64,000 nucleotides of DNA from Hydrogenophaga sp. (lineage in GTDB: Bacteria; Pseudomonadota; Gammaproteobacteria; Burkholderiales; Burkholderiaceae_C): assembly GCA_030653975.1 (NCBI GenBank), contig JAURYH010000050.1, forward strand, positions 1 through 64,000, read 5' to 3'. This document shows positions 33,847-42,571 of this stretch, piece by piece. The notes beneath the pieces are model-generated. The model was not told where the DNA came from. It made no database searches and saw nothing but the letters and a program-made list of their open reading frames with translations. Position numbers and translations under genes: made by a program. How positions within the stretch are numbered: position 1 is the first letter of the stretch; the number at the start of each line of letters is the position of its first letter.

Positions 33847-33885
33847 AAAAAGCCCCTGGCTCGACAAATGTCGTTAGGAGGGGCT
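33847..33885 (-). terminator. Hairpin/terminator in the leader of the P-loop ATPase gene
   Basis: AGCCCCT (33851-33857) and AGGGGCT (33879-33885) form the outer stem, and CGACA/TGTCG the inner stem. On the minus strand the stem is followed by a short T run (GGGGCTTTTTC). It ends only about 57 bases before the ATPase start, so it would act as a premature terminator (attenuator) or end a small RNA from the 33.9-34.9 kb region. Confidence 0.4.
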
Positions 33886-34890
33886 GAGGTTTTGATGAGC
33901 ACTGAATGCTCGGATTGCACGGTCTAGAGCGCTTGCTCAAGAACGGGTGTCAAAGTAACTCGTGCCTGCGTCGCTTTAATTAGTAAGCAATGGGCGATGC
34001 TTTTTCCTGGCAACCGTTTGTTGGTTGCTTCTTGTGGAGACGAGGAAAGGTCCGAGGTTTTTAAAAGGCATCTCGAAGCCTGGGGGGTCCACGCATGTCC
34101 GCGTGGGGGAGCAAGCGAGCTTCCGGGTCTGGTCTTACGCAGGGATGCCGGCAGATAACTTGCAATCAGTGGTGGTAAAGAACATCGTGCCCGTGGGGGA
34201 GCCCTAGGGGCTTGATAGCCCACTTAGCAGATGTTCGGGAGGTCTCGTTAAGGTTCGAAGCAATGCTTGACGAACTAAACGGACTCCAAATGAGTAGGAG
34301 CGGAGTGTATGCTGCCTTCGAACGCTGAACAATAAGGTAAAAGTTCTTCAGCGTGAATTGAGTCACGTTTTTTGCTCTTTTGGACATTTTTTCGCGCGGA
34401 GAGCGATAACTCAATCCAAACTGCGGACTTGAGTTCGGTGCGTCTGCACGAGGGGCCACGCTCCAAGCTGTCTTTTCGTTTACAGCAGGGTACCTAAGCG
34501 CGGGGATGCCGCAAACCCCTTACGCGAGTGTCGTGCGGCCGGTGGTGTCGCGCCCGCGCGTCACTTGAAGAGCCTTTGCATTCTTGACTTGTGGAAGAGG
34601 CTACACGCTGAGACCGTCTTTCGATAGCTGTCGGTGTGCTGGAGGGAATGCCACATGCGGGTCGCTTAATTTTTTTGTACAGAAGATGGGTGGAATGGTG
34701 GGTTGCGAACGGTCCTCGCAATCTTGCTCTGGTGCCCATCGTGATAGCACCGTATGATGGAACTTAGGCTGGGCTCTACTCGCTCGTGTTGCGCGATGAA
34801 CCTGGTTAGCACTGCTACCCGAGTTACGGGGAGGTGGTGCTACACCGTCAGGTGCGTAAGTTAGCTAGCAGCAACGGTTTTTTCTGGTTT
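33886..34890. other. About 1 kb without a supported gene at the island right end
   Basis: No open frame here has convincing codon use or a ribosome site. Small hairpins occur, for instance CCACGC/GCGTGG around 34089-34106 and AGCCC/GGGCT near 34200. Runs of the less GC-rich composition continue. Possible contents are a small RNA, a transfer or replication origin, or decayed sequence; I cannot tell which. Confidence 0.4.
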
Positions 34891-34898
34891 GGATGGAG

Positions 34899-34914
34899 CC
34901 CCGTCCACTCCGCC
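34899..34914 (+). other. 3' end of a serine tRNA gene: putative island attachment site
   Basis: The bases CCCGTCCACTCCGCCA equal the 3' T-stem strand, the acceptor strand CCACTCC, discriminator G and CCA of a tRNA-Ser of the GGAGTGG acceptor class. The rest of the tRNA is absent: the bases before it do not form a T-loop. It is followed at once by a strong terminator, as after a real tRNA gene. This is the pattern left at the far end of an element integrated into a tRNA 3' end. The intact tRNA-Ser and the integrase would lie left of this window. Confidence 0.5.
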
Positions 34915-34924
34915 AGTTAAAGAC

Positions 34925-34958
34925 AAACCGCCCAGTTGCAAGACTGCGGCGGTTTTTT
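34925..34958 (+). terminator. Strong Rho-independent terminator (probably of the former tRNA-Ser gene)
   Basis: AAACCGCC plus CAGT (34925-34936) pair with ACTG plus GGCGGTTT (34943-34955) with a single bulged C, loop TGCAAG, followed by T residues. It sits 10 bases after the tRNA-like 3' end. Confidence 0.85.
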
Positions 34959-35018
34959 CTTGTGCGCTTCAGAATGGGTTTGATCTGGAGTGCGGTCGCT
35001 ATAGGCAGCGTGCCGCAC

Positions 35019-35930
35019 TCAAGTTGCTCGCTCCAGCCTTCCCAGGCGCACCAGTCCGGAGGAGAGCGCGGTCCCGCAGACGATGATCACGCCGCAGGTC
35101 ACCATCCAGGGCGTGATGCTTTCGCTCAAAAAAAACACACCGTACATCAGTGCAAACACCGGGACCAGGAACGTGACGGTCAGCGCCTTCGATGGACCCG
35201 CTTTCTCGATGATGCGGAAGAACAGGATGTAGGCGATGGAGGTGCAGAACAGGGCCACTGCCGCGAGCGCACCCCAGGCGCCCAGACTCACCGGTGCCTC
35301 GGGCCAGAGCCAGAACGTGGGCAGCGCCAGGCCGAGCGCAGCGCCGATCTGGCTGCCGGTGGCCGTGGCGAGGGGGTGTGCGCCGGTCAGGTAGCGCTTG
35401 GTGTAACTGGCGGCCAGGCCATAACACGTGGTGGCCAGCAGACAGGCGCCCATGGCCAGCAAGGTCGTTCCGGTGGAGGCGGCGCCGGCCACGCCGGTGG
35501 CGCTGAATCCGGATTTCCCGATCACCAGCAGCGTCACGCCGACAAAGCCGATCAGCAAGCCCAGCATGCGGGAGCCGCTGGGTCGGTCCTTGAGCCAGAG
35601 CCAGGCCACCACCGCACCGGTCAGGGGCACGGTGGCGTTGAGGATGGAGGTCAGGCCGGTGGTGATGTGCAACACGGCGAAGGCAAACAGCGCAAACGGA
35701 ATGCCCGAGTTCAGCAGGCCGACGAACAGGATGGGTTTGGCGCGTTGCCGGAAGTCGGCCCAGACGCCTTTGACGAGAAAGACCGGCAGCAGGAACAGCG
35801 CGGCGAGTGCGACCCGCAAACCCGCCGTGGGCAGTGCGCCGAATTCGGCAGCGCCCAGGCGCATGAACAGGAAGGAGGAGCCCCAGAGGGCGGCGAGCAG
35901 GAAAAACTCAAGAAGGAGGGCGGGCGACAT
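35019..35930 (-). CDS. EamA/DMT family transporter
   Basis: The 303-residue protein has ten predicted hydrophobic helices in two EamA repeats (about 5-145 and 155-295), including SSFLFMRLGAAEF in helix 1 and the repeat-like SIAYILFFRIIEKAG. DMT transporters of the inner membrane export amino acids or other metabolites; the substrate cannot be told from sequence. The ATG at 35930 lies five bases after the ogt stop, so it is probably the last gene of an alkA-ogt-eamA operon. Confidence 0.88.
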   Translation of the reverse strand: MSPALLLEFFLLAALWGSSFLFMRLGAAEFGALPTAGLRVALAALFLLPVFLVKGVWADFRQRAKPILFVGLLNSGIPFALFAFAVLHITTGLTSILNATVPLTGAVVAWLWLKDRPSGSRMLGLLIGFVGVTLLVIGKSGFSATGVAGAASTGTTLLAMGACLLATTCYGLAASYTKRYLTGAHPLATATGSQIGAALGLALPTFWLWPEAPVSLGAWGALAAVALFCTSIAYILFFRIIEKAGPSKALTVTFLVPVFALMYGVFFLSESITPWMVTCGVIIVCGTALSSGLVRLGRLERAT

Positions 35931-35934
35931 GGGC

Positions 35935-36513
35935 TCAGTGTGCCGGCAAAGGCTGTGCGGCGGGGTTGCCCGTTGATGTTGTTTGCCCCTGCGATTGATG
36001 CGCTTTGTCGATCAATGCGCCTTCGAGCCGCAGCAGGAATCGCTTGCGGTCAAGCCCGCCGGCATAGCCGGTGAGCGCGCCCTGAGCGCCGACCACCCGG
36101 TGGCATGGCACCACGATGCCCAGGGGATTGCGCCCGATGGCCGCGCCCACGGCGCGCACCGCTGCGGGTTTGCCGATGGCGCGGGCCAGTTCGCCGTAGC
36201 TCCGTGTCTGGCCAAAAGGAATGTCGAGCAGCGCGCGCCAGACCGAAGACTGAAATGCGGTGCCCGCGGTCAGATCCAGCGGCAGGTCAAAGTGGTTGAG
36301 TCGGTGTGCAAAAAAGGCGGTCAGCTGGTCGGCCGCGGTGTTCAGGATGGCGTTGTCCTGAACGGGTGTCCAGTCCAGGATCTGGCTTTCTGCAGGCCTG
36401 TGGCGCTGGTCCATGAACCAGACGCCACTCAAACCCGAGGGCGTGGCGGCCAGCAGCAACGGGCCCAATGGCGATGCGATGGTGGCTTTCACCCGATGTG
36501 TGGTGTGGTTCAC
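35935..36513 (-). CDS. ogt: Methylated-DNA--protein-cysteine S-methyltransferase
   Basis: The 192-residue protein has the active site IVVPCHRVVG (Cys acceptor, about 140) and the wing/HTH part FGQTRSYGELARAIGKPAAVRAVG. It removes O6-alkyl groups from guanine by suicide transfer to its cysteine. The N-terminal 85 residues match the short Ogt-type ribonuclease-H-like domain, not an Ada fusion. The ATG overlaps the alkA stop (ATGA), so expression is coupled to that glycosylase. Confidence 0.93.
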   Translation of the reverse strand: MNHTTHRVKATIASPLGPLLLAATPSGLSGVWFMDQRHRPAESQILDWTPVQDNAILNTAADQLTAFFAHRLNHFDLPLDLTAGTAFQSSVWRALLDIPFGQTRSYGELARAIGKPAAVRAVGAAIGRNPLGIVVPCHRVVGAQGALTGYAGGLDRKRFLLRLEGALIDKAHQSQGQTTSTGNPAAQPLPAH

Positions 36514-38045
36514 GGTGTGGGTACTCCTGAGGTCGGGATGGGGATATCAAACGTGCCGGCCCAGGCGCGAATCGCAGCGTAACTGCGCCAGGGGCGCCAG
36601 GCGGTTGATTGCCGGCCGGCTTCGAGAGTGGCCGCCCGGCCTCGCCCCTCGATACCGAGCGCCTTGATCAGGGCCACGTCGCCCTCGGGCCAGGCATCGG
36701 GCCAGCGCAGGGCCCGCATGGCGATGTATTGTGCGGTCCAGGGACCGATGCCCGGCAGGGCCTGCAGGGCTTGGGTTGTGGTGCGCACATCGGCATGGGC
36801 GTTCAGCACCAGGCTGCCTTCCAGCACCGCACGGGCCAGGGACATCAAGGCTTCCTGGCGTTGGCGCACGATGCCCAGCTCGCCCAGGGTGTTGGCGCTG
36901 ACGCTGGCCAGTGCCTGGGCGGTCGGGAAGAGGCGGTGCAACGGCGGATGCGGTGTGGTGATGACATCCCCCAGTCGCTCGGTCAGCCGGATGGCCAGGG
37001 TGCGCGCTGCCGCCACCGTGATCTGTTGCCCCAGGATGGCACGCACGGCCAGTTCGAAACCGTCGAAACAGCCCGGTACGCGCAGACCGTCGCCCTCGGG
37101 AAAGTCGGCGTGCAACACGGCGTTGATGGCCTGCGGATGGGCGTCGAGGTCGAACAGGGCACGCACCCGCCAGATCACGGCCGGCAGCACGGGGAGCAGG
37201 CTGTCGCTGACCTGCAGCCACAGCCGGTGGGCATCAAGGTCGAAGCGCGCGGAGAACCAGCCGGTGTGCATCGATCCGCCGGATTCGAGCCGTGCCGTTC
37301 GTTGCAGGCTGAGGGGGGCATCTGGCTGGGCGTTTTCGATGCCGGGAAGTTGCCGTTCGGCGAGAAAGCGCAAGAGCGCTGCGGCGTCGAAAGGTGGTCT
37401 CCAGAACAGCTGAACCGGGGTGCTGTCGCCGTGGCCGGTGGTGCTGGGCGGCTGTCTGCGCATCTGGCTGGGGCTCAGGCTGTAATGGTCCCCAAAGGCG
37501 GCGTTGAAACGGCGCAGGCTGGCGAAGCCGCTGGCCAGGGCGATCTGGCTGATGGGCAGCGCCGTGTCGGCGAGCATCTGCTTGGCTGCCAGCAATTTGC
37601 GCGTGAGCAGGTATTGCAGCGGCGAGACGCCCAGGCGGTCTTCAAAAATACGGCGCAAATGGCGGTCGCTCACGCCCAGACGCGAGGCGAGCCGCGCCAC
37701 CGTGGCGCCGCCTTCGATGGCCCCGGGCCAGTTCTGCGGGTTGTCCAGCCATTGCGTGGCTTGTTGCACGAGGATGTTGCGCGCGTCCTCGGTGGACCAG
37801 TGCCGCTGCAGCGGTGCGAGTTCCGGACGGCAACGCAGGCAGGGCCGGAAGCCCGCCTGTTCGGCCTGGGCCGCGTGCTCGAAGAAGCGGCAGTTCTCGC
37901 GCCGCGGCGTGCGCACGCGGCAGACCGGCCGGCAATAGATGCCAGTGGAGGTGACCGCGGTGAAGAACCGGCCGTCAAACCGGGCGTCGTGTGAACACAG
38001 CGCGCGGTAGCGGGCGTCGTCGTCGGTGGATTCGGGGGTGTCCAT
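36510..38045 (-). CDS. AlkA-type 3-methyladenine DNA glycosylase fused to Ada zinc and AraC domains
   Basis: The 511-residue product starts at ATG 38045; the longer frame lacks a ribosome site and overlaps the divergent gene's promoter region. Domains in order: Ada metal-binding domain with four Cys (GIYCRPVCRV, ENCRFF, RPCLRC; about 30-80), AraC helix-turn-helix (VARLASRLGVSDRHLRRIF and LASGFASLRRFNAAF; about 95-195), AlkA_N (about 205-290) and HhH-GPD (LPGIGPWTAQYIAMR then EGD; about 300-490). It excises alkylated bases and probably senses methyl phosphotriesters through the first Ada Cys to induce its own operon. The O6-methylguanine activity is supplied by the next gene. Confidence 0.9.
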   Translation of the reverse strand: MDTPESTDDDARYRALCSHDARFDGRFFTAVTSTGIYCRPVCRVRTPRRENCRFFEHAAQAEQAGFRPCLRCRPELAPLQRHWSTEDARNILVQQATQWLDNPQNWPGAIEGGATVARLASRLGVSDRHLRRIFEDRLGVSPLQYLLTRKLLAAKQMLADTALPISQIALASGFASLRRFNAAFGDHYSLSPSQMRRQPPSTTGHGDSTPVQLFWRPPFDAAALLRFLAERQLPGIENAQPDAPLSLQRTARLESGGSMHTGWFSARFDLDAHRLWLQVSDSLLPVLPAVIWRVRALFDLDAHPQAINAVLHADFPEGDGLRVPGCFDGFELAVRAILGQQITVAAARTLAIRLTERLGDVITTPHPPLHRLFPTAQALASVSANTLGELGIVRQRQEALMSLARAVLEGSLVLNAHADVRTTTQALQALPGIGPWTAQYIAMRALRWPDAWPEGDVALIKALGIEGRGRAATLEAGRQSTAWRPWRSYAAIRAWAGTFDIPIPTSGVPTP

Positions 38046-38161
38046 GGCGCCGATGTTAGAACCTCGCCCGCCTTTTGACTGGCCGTTTTCGGACCTGTGC
38101 TGCCAGCCTCGGTCAGCCTCGCCACCTACAATGAGGGGATTGCCATCCACAGCTCCCATTC

Positions 38162-39544
38162 ATGCAACTCGCGGCATCCATCTTCAAGGCTTACGACATC
38201 CGGGGTGTCGTTCCCGATACCCTGAACGAAGAGGTGGCCGAAGCCCTCGGGCTGGCTTTTGGAACGCAGGCTCTCCAGCAGGGTGAACACACCGTGGCCG
38301 TGGGCCGTGACGGCAGGCTGAGTGGACCGGCCCTGTCGGCGGCTCTGATCCGCGGTCTCGTCGCGGCGGGTGTCGAGGTGATCGACATCGGCCTGGCCAC
38401 CACCCCCATGTTGTACTTCGCCGCCCACACGCTGTGCACCAGCGGCATCCAGGTCACCGGCAGCCACAATCCCAAGGACTACAACGGTTTCAAGATGGTG
38501 CTGGGTGGCCGCGCCATTTACGGCGATGACATCCAGGCGCTGCGCCGGATGATGGAGGTCGAGAACTGGCAGCGGACGGACGGTGGCCGGGTGCGCCATG
38601 TGGACGTGGGCGCCGCCTACAGCGACCGGATTGTGGGCGACGTGAAACTCCAGCGCCCGATGCGGCTGGTGATCGACTGTGGCAATGGCGTGGCGGGTGC
38701 CTCGGCCCCGGCGCTGTTCCGCGCGCTCGGGTGCGAGGTGATCGAGCTGTTCAGCGAGGTGGATGGCAACTTTCCGAACCACCACCCGGACCCGAGCAAG
38801 CCGGAAAACCTGCAGGACGTGATCCGCACCCTGCGCGAGACCGGCGCCGAACTCGGCCTGGCCTTCGATGGCGATGGCGACCGCCTCGGCATCGTGACCC
38901 AGGGCGGCAACAACATCTACCCCGATCGCCAGATGATCCTGTTTGCGCGCGACGTGCTGTCGCGCGTGCCGGGTGGCCATATCCTGTTCGACGTCAAGTG
39001 TTCGCAGCGCCTGGCGCCTGCGATCGAGGCCGCGGGGGGCGTGGCGCACATCTACAAGACCGGGCATTCGCTGATCAAGGCGCGCATGAAGGAACTGGAC
39101 AGCCCGCTCGGGGGTGAGATGAGTGGTCACATCTTTTTCAAGGAACGCTGGTACGGTTTCGACGACGGCACCTACGCGGGTGCGCGCCTGCTCGAAATCC
39201 TCAGCCGCAGCCCGGACGCCAACGCCGTGCTCGACGCCCTGCCCACCAGTTTCAGCACACCCGAGCTCAATGTGGCCTGTGTCGAAGGCGAGCCGCACAC
39301 GGTGGTCGTGCAACTGGTCGAACTCGCCCGCTTCGATGCGCCGGCCCAGGTGTCCACCATCGATGGCGTGCGGGTGGACTGGCCCGATGGCTTTGGCCTG
39401 ATCCGGGCCTCGAACACCACACCCGTGCTGGTGCTGCGTTTTGAGGGTCATACCCCCGAAGCCCTGCACCGCATCGAAGCCGCCATGCTGGACCTGCTCC
39501 GGCAGGCCAAGCCGGACGCGGTGGTGGGTGCCAGCGCACATTGA
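38162..39544 (+). CDS. Phosphomannomutase/phosphoglucomutase (AlgC/ManB type)
   Basis: The 460-residue alpha-D-phosphohexomutase has the phosphoserine loop VTGSHNPKDYNG (Ser about 100), the metal-binding loop FDGDGDRLG (about 237-245) and the sugar-binding GGEMSGHIFFKERW (about 317-330). It interconverts hexose 6-phosphate and 1-phosphate to make GDP-mannose or UDP-glucose precursors for LPS and O-antigen. That fits the glycosyltransferases and O-antigen ligase directly downstream. It is divergent from the alkA gene across 116 bases. Confidence 0.93.
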   Translation: MQLAASIFKAYDIRGVVPDTLNEEVAEALGLAFGTQALQQGEHTVAVGRDGRLSGPALSAALIRGLVAAGVEVIDIGLATTPMLYFAAHTLCTSGIQVTGSHNPKDYNGFKMVLGGRAIYGDDIQALRRMMEVENWQRTDGGRVRHVDVGAAYSDRIVGDVKLQRPMRLVIDCGNGVAGASAPALFRALGCEVIELFSEVDGNFPNHHPDPSKPENLQDVIRTLRETGAELGLAFDGDGDRLGIVTQGGNNIYPDRQMILFARDVLSRVPGGHILFDVKCSQRLAPAIEAAGGVAHIYKTGHSLIKARMKELDSPLGGEMSGHIFFKERWYGFDDGTYAGARLLEILSRSPDANAVLDALPTSFSTPELNVACVEGEPHTVVVQLVELARFDAPAQVSTIDGVRVDWPDGFGLIRASNTTPVLVLRFEGHTPEALHRIEAAMLDLLRQAKPDAVVGASAH

Positions 39545-39560
39545 CGCCTTGACCAGGGTG

Positions 39561-40457
39561 ATGACCGCCTACAACCCCGCGGAGGCAGAGCCCCTGTTTT
39601 CGATGTCGCTGAATGCCGTCACGGTGGTGGTGGTCACGCACGAGAGTGCGCATTGTCTACGGGCGCTCGACAGCCTCTTGTCACGTTGCGGCGAGGTGAT
39701 CATCTCTGACAACGGCAGTGGTGACGGCACCCCCGAGCAGGCGACCAGGCGCTGGCCCCATGCGCGTGTCCTCGCACATGGTCGCAATCTGGGGTTTGGC
39801 GCGGCGAACAACAAGGCGCTCGAACAGGTGCGCACGCCTTTTGCCTTTCTGCTCAATCCGGACTGCGAGATTTCCGTTGCGGGTCTGACCGAGTTGCTGC
39901 ATTTCGCTGATGAACTGCCCGCGAGCGCTGTCCTGGCGCCGCAACTGGTCAGCGTATCCGGCAAAGCCGAGATCAACTACCGCTGGCCACAAACCCTGTG
40001 GGTATCCCGGGGCCCCGCCGCCAGTGGACCCGCCTGTGTGGGTTTCGTCTGCGGTGCGGCGATGCTGCTGCGCATGAGTTGTTTCCAGGACATCGGGTTT
40101 TTCGATGAACAGTTTTTTCTGTACTACGAAGACGATGATCTGTGCCTTCGCCTGTTCAACGCCCATCTGAACCTGGTGGTGGTGCCGTCCGTACGGGCGG
40201 TTCACCACTCCAGGGGTTCTGTTCGGGGCGCTGCACCGTGGCGTCATGAATTCGGTCGCGGCTTCCATCATGCCCAGTCCAAACTGATATTCGCCAGGAA
40301 GTACCGCTCGCTTGCGGATACTGCAAAGTTGCGTCGTTGGCTGTTGTTCACCACGGCGGCGAGCTTGCCTTTTCGGGCCTTGCTTTTTTCTCCGAAGTTG
40401 TTGGCACGCATGCTGGGGCGCTGGCGCGGCTTGTTGAGCTGGAGGGCTGATGACTGA
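39561..40457 (+). CDS. Family 2 glycosyltransferase (rhamnosyltransferase-like)
   Basis: From the ATG at 39561 the product is 298 residues; an ATG at 39603 is an alternative, and the frame before 39561 overlaps the mutase. GT2 landmarks: VVVVTHESAHCLRAL, ISDNGSGDGTPEQ, FAFLLNPDCEIS and FFDEQFFLYYEDDDLCLRL, the last holding the acidic catalytic region. The C-terminus has two hydrophobic amphipathic stretches for membrane contact. It probably adds a sugar to LPS core or O-antigen. It overlaps the next gene by eight bases. Confidence 0.85.
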   Translation: MTAYNPAEAEPLFSMSLNAVTVVVVTHESAHCLRALDSLLSRCGEVIISDNGSGDGTPEQATRRWPHARVLAHGRNLGFGAANNKALEQVRTPFAFLLNPDCEISVAGLTELLHFADELPASAVLAPQLVSVSGKAEINYRWPQTLWVSRGPAASGPACVGFVCGAAMLLRMSCFQDIGFFDEQFFLYYEDDDLCLRLFNAHLNLVVVPSVRAVHHSRGSVRGAAPWRHEFGRGFHHAQSKLIFARKYRSLADTAKLRRWLLFTTAASLPFRALLFSPKLLARMLGRWRGLLSWRADD

Positions 40458-41250
40458 ATCGGTTGAACGAATGCCCACGCTGTGCATCGGCATCCTCACG
40501 CTCAACGAGGCACATCGCATCGCGAACTGCATCCAGAGTGCAGCCTTTGCCGACCAACTGCTGGTCATTGACAGCGGAAGCAGTGACAACACCTGCGAAA
40601 TTGCCAGAGAGTTGGGTGCGCAGGTGCACGCTTATCCGAACTGGCAGGGGTTTGCTGAACAGCGCAACCGCTTGCTGAGTCATGTCGAGACTGACTACGT
40701 CTTTTTTCTTGATGCCGACGAAGTGATCCCTGAGCCACTGCGACAAGAGATATGCAGAGCGGTGACCTCGGGTGAACACGCGGTCTGGAAGGTGTTCTGG
40801 GACCAGGTAGCGTTTGGACGCACCTTGAATCACATGGCCAAGTCTTCAGGTGGTGTCTGGCGCTTGTTCAGAACCGATCAGTTGCTCGGTTACGAAGGGG
40901 TGGTGCACGAGCGCGCGATTGTTCGTGAACCCGGTACCCCGGTCAAGACGTTCCAGGCCCGTCTGTCCCATCACTCCCGAGAGACGGTTTATGGCGGGCT
41001 GCTCAAACTCGCGCAATACGCCCAACTGGGTGCTGTGCGACGCGTGCGGGCGGGCAAGCGCGGCGGCATTCTCCGCGGCATGGCGTCTGCCCTGAACAAT
41101 TTTATACGCCTCTACTTTTTTCGCCGCGGTTTTCTCTGTGGTGCCCATGGTTTTCTGTTTTGCCTGCTGGTTTCACTCGAGTGCTTTTTTCGCTACGTGA
41201 TCATCAAGTACGACCGCCCGGTAGAAGGTCAACCTCTGGTCAAGCGATGA
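40450..41250 (+). CDS. Family 2 glycosyltransferase, LPS core WaaE-like
   Basis: The 266-residue protein has ILTLNEAHRIANCIQS, VIDSGSSDNTCEIA and FFLDADEVIP (DxD), then RLFRTD and GYEGVVHERAIV. These are features of the KdtX/WaaE beta-glucosyltransferases that act on the inner LPS core. The C-terminal part (about 215-250) is hydrophobic and basic, consistent with peripheral inner-membrane attachment. It is coupled to the preceding transferase by an eight-base overlap and lies 43 bases before the O-antigen ligase. Confidence 0.87.
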   Translation: MTESVERMPTLCIGILTLNEAHRIANCIQSAAFADQLLVIDSGSSDNTCEIARELGAQVHAYPNWQGFAEQRNRLLSHVETDYVFFLDADEVIPEPLRQEICRAVTSGEHAVWKVFWDQVAFGRTLNHMAKSSGGVWRLFRTDQLLGYEGVVHERAIVREPGTPVKTFQARLSHHSRETVYGGLLKLAQYAQLGAVRRVRAGKRGGILRGMASALNNFIRLYFFRRGFLCGAHGFLFCLLVSLECFFRYVIIKYDRPVEGQPLVKR

Positions 41251-41293
41251 TTCGATGGACCTATCCGAGTGAAGTGATGATGCTGGTACAGCG

Positions 41294-42571
41294 ATGAAGG
41301 TATTGATGAATTTTCGTTTTTTCGCCAGAAACGCCGCTATATACAGTCTGGTTCTGGTCTATGTGGCGTTTCCGATGTCGGTGGCGTTGGCCAATAGCCT
41401 GCTGTTCTTGACGCTTCTGCTCTGGTTGTTGAGTATGAAAGCAGAGGACTGGCGTCCTTTTTTCATGCAGGCCTGGCGCAATCCGGTCGTGCGTCCCGCA
41501 CTGGCTCTGACTGTGCTCATCATGGTCGCGGCTTTCTGGTCGCCTGCCCCCTGGGGCGATATTGCGGGCTACTTCAAGAAGTACGTCAAATTTCTGGTGC
41601 TGCCGGTTTTCATCAGCCTGCTGGTGCAGCGGGAGCACCGCAGTCATTGTTGGTGGGCGTTTGGTCTGGCCATGTTGTTTACCCTGGTGTCAACCTGGCT
41701 CAACGTGTGGTTCGATGTGCCCTGGTCGAGAACCGAGAATCAGGGGTTCGGCGTGGACCACACGGTGTTCAAGGACCACATATCCCAGGGCATCATGATG
41801 GCCTTCTTCGTGTGCCTGTCTGCGCATTGGGCCTACAAGTCGGTGAGCCGGTGGCTCGCCGCGTTCTGGTGGATGGTGGCGATCCTGGGGTCTGTGAGCA
41901 TTTTGTTCCTGTCCCAGGGCCGGACCGGCTACCTGAGCGTGGTGTTCTCGGCTCTGATCTTTGCGATGGTGGCCATGGGAGGTCGACTCAAAGCCTTGCT
42001 GGGCACCGTCACGGTGGCGGCCGTGTTGCTGGTGCTGGTGTATGCGGTCTCGCCGCAGTTCCAGCAGCGCAGCGCGCTGGCCCTGAATGAAGCTCGTACC
42101 AGCAGCCTGAAGTCGGTGACCTCGGTCGGCGCGCGCATCGAGGTATGGCGTTTCATGGCCCGCAGTTCAAAGACCACGACGCTGCTGGGGGAGGGGACGG
42201 CGTCCTATCCGGTTCTGGCGAAGTCCTACTTCGAAGATCCCGAGTTCTGCGCCGTGGTCTGCCCGCATCCCCACAATCAGTTTCTCCTGTTTTATTTCGA
42301 ACTGGGTTTGCTGGGCCTGCTGCTGTTTTTCTGGCTGATCCTGTCCATCGTCCGGCAGGCGATGGTGTACCAGTCGACGCACCGGGCCTTGATGCTGGCG
42401 TTCGTGGTGATCATGGTGATTTCGAACATGACCCACAGCTCGCTTTGGTTGTCGACGGAGAGTCATTTCTTCATTCTGGTGACCACTTTGCTGATGGCAT
42501 CGGCCCGTTTGCCCAGGACCGCGCCGGCCAAAGGCACTCCTCAGGCGGACGGTATCGCTTCAACCTCGTAA
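41294..42571 (+). CDS. O-antigen ligase family protein (WaaL/Wzy_C)
   Basis: The 425-residue polytopic protein has about ten hydrophobic helices and the Wzy_C core LFLSQGRTGYLSVVFSALIF (about 203-222). A large periplasmic loop follows with RIEVWRFMARSS, GEGTASYPVLAKSYF and CPHPHNQFLLFYFELG. This matches WaaL ligases that join O-antigen from undecaprenyl carrier to the lipid A core on the periplasmic face. A Wzy polymerase is the alternative. Its last 31 bases overlap the end of the convergent waaA-kdkA gene. Confidence 0.87.
   Translation: MKVLMNFRFFARNAAIYSLVLVYVAFPMSVALANSLLFLTLLLWLLSMKAEDWRPFFMQAWRNPVVRPALALTVLIMVAAFWSPAPWGDIAGYFKKYVKFLVLPVFISLLVQREHRSHCWWAFGLAMLFTLVSTWLNVWFDVPWSRTENQGFGVDHTVFKDHISQGIMMAFFVCLSAHWAYKSVSRWLAAFWWMVAILGSVSILFLSQGRTGYLSVVFSALIFAMVAMGGRLKALLGTVTVAAVLLVLVYAVSPQFQQRSALALNEARTSSLKSVTSVGARIEVWRFMARSSKTTTLLGEGTASYPVLAKSYFEDPEFCAVVCPHPHNQFLLFYFELGLLGLLLFFWLILSIVRQAMVYQSTHRALMLAFVVIMVISNMTHSSLWLSTESHFFILVTTLLMASARLPRTAPAKGTPQADGIASTS

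Noticed and set aside
34025..34207. 60-codon frame in the right-end noncoding region
   Set aside because: TTG start, no ribosome site, no support beyond being open.
5777..34868. Ten-base inverted match GCTAGCTAAC near 5777 and GTTAGCTAGC near 34859 as island-end repeats
   Set aside because: Too short and not placed at the element ends; likely chance.
2047..34890. An integrase or recombinase for the island
   Set aside because: None of the island proteins shows tyrosine or serine recombinase motifs; if present it is outside the window.
34893..36074. 393-codon rightward frame over the tRNA end and the EamA and ogt genes
   Set aside because: Low-complexity Gly/Gln/His-rich product antisense to clear genes; a GC-rich shadow.
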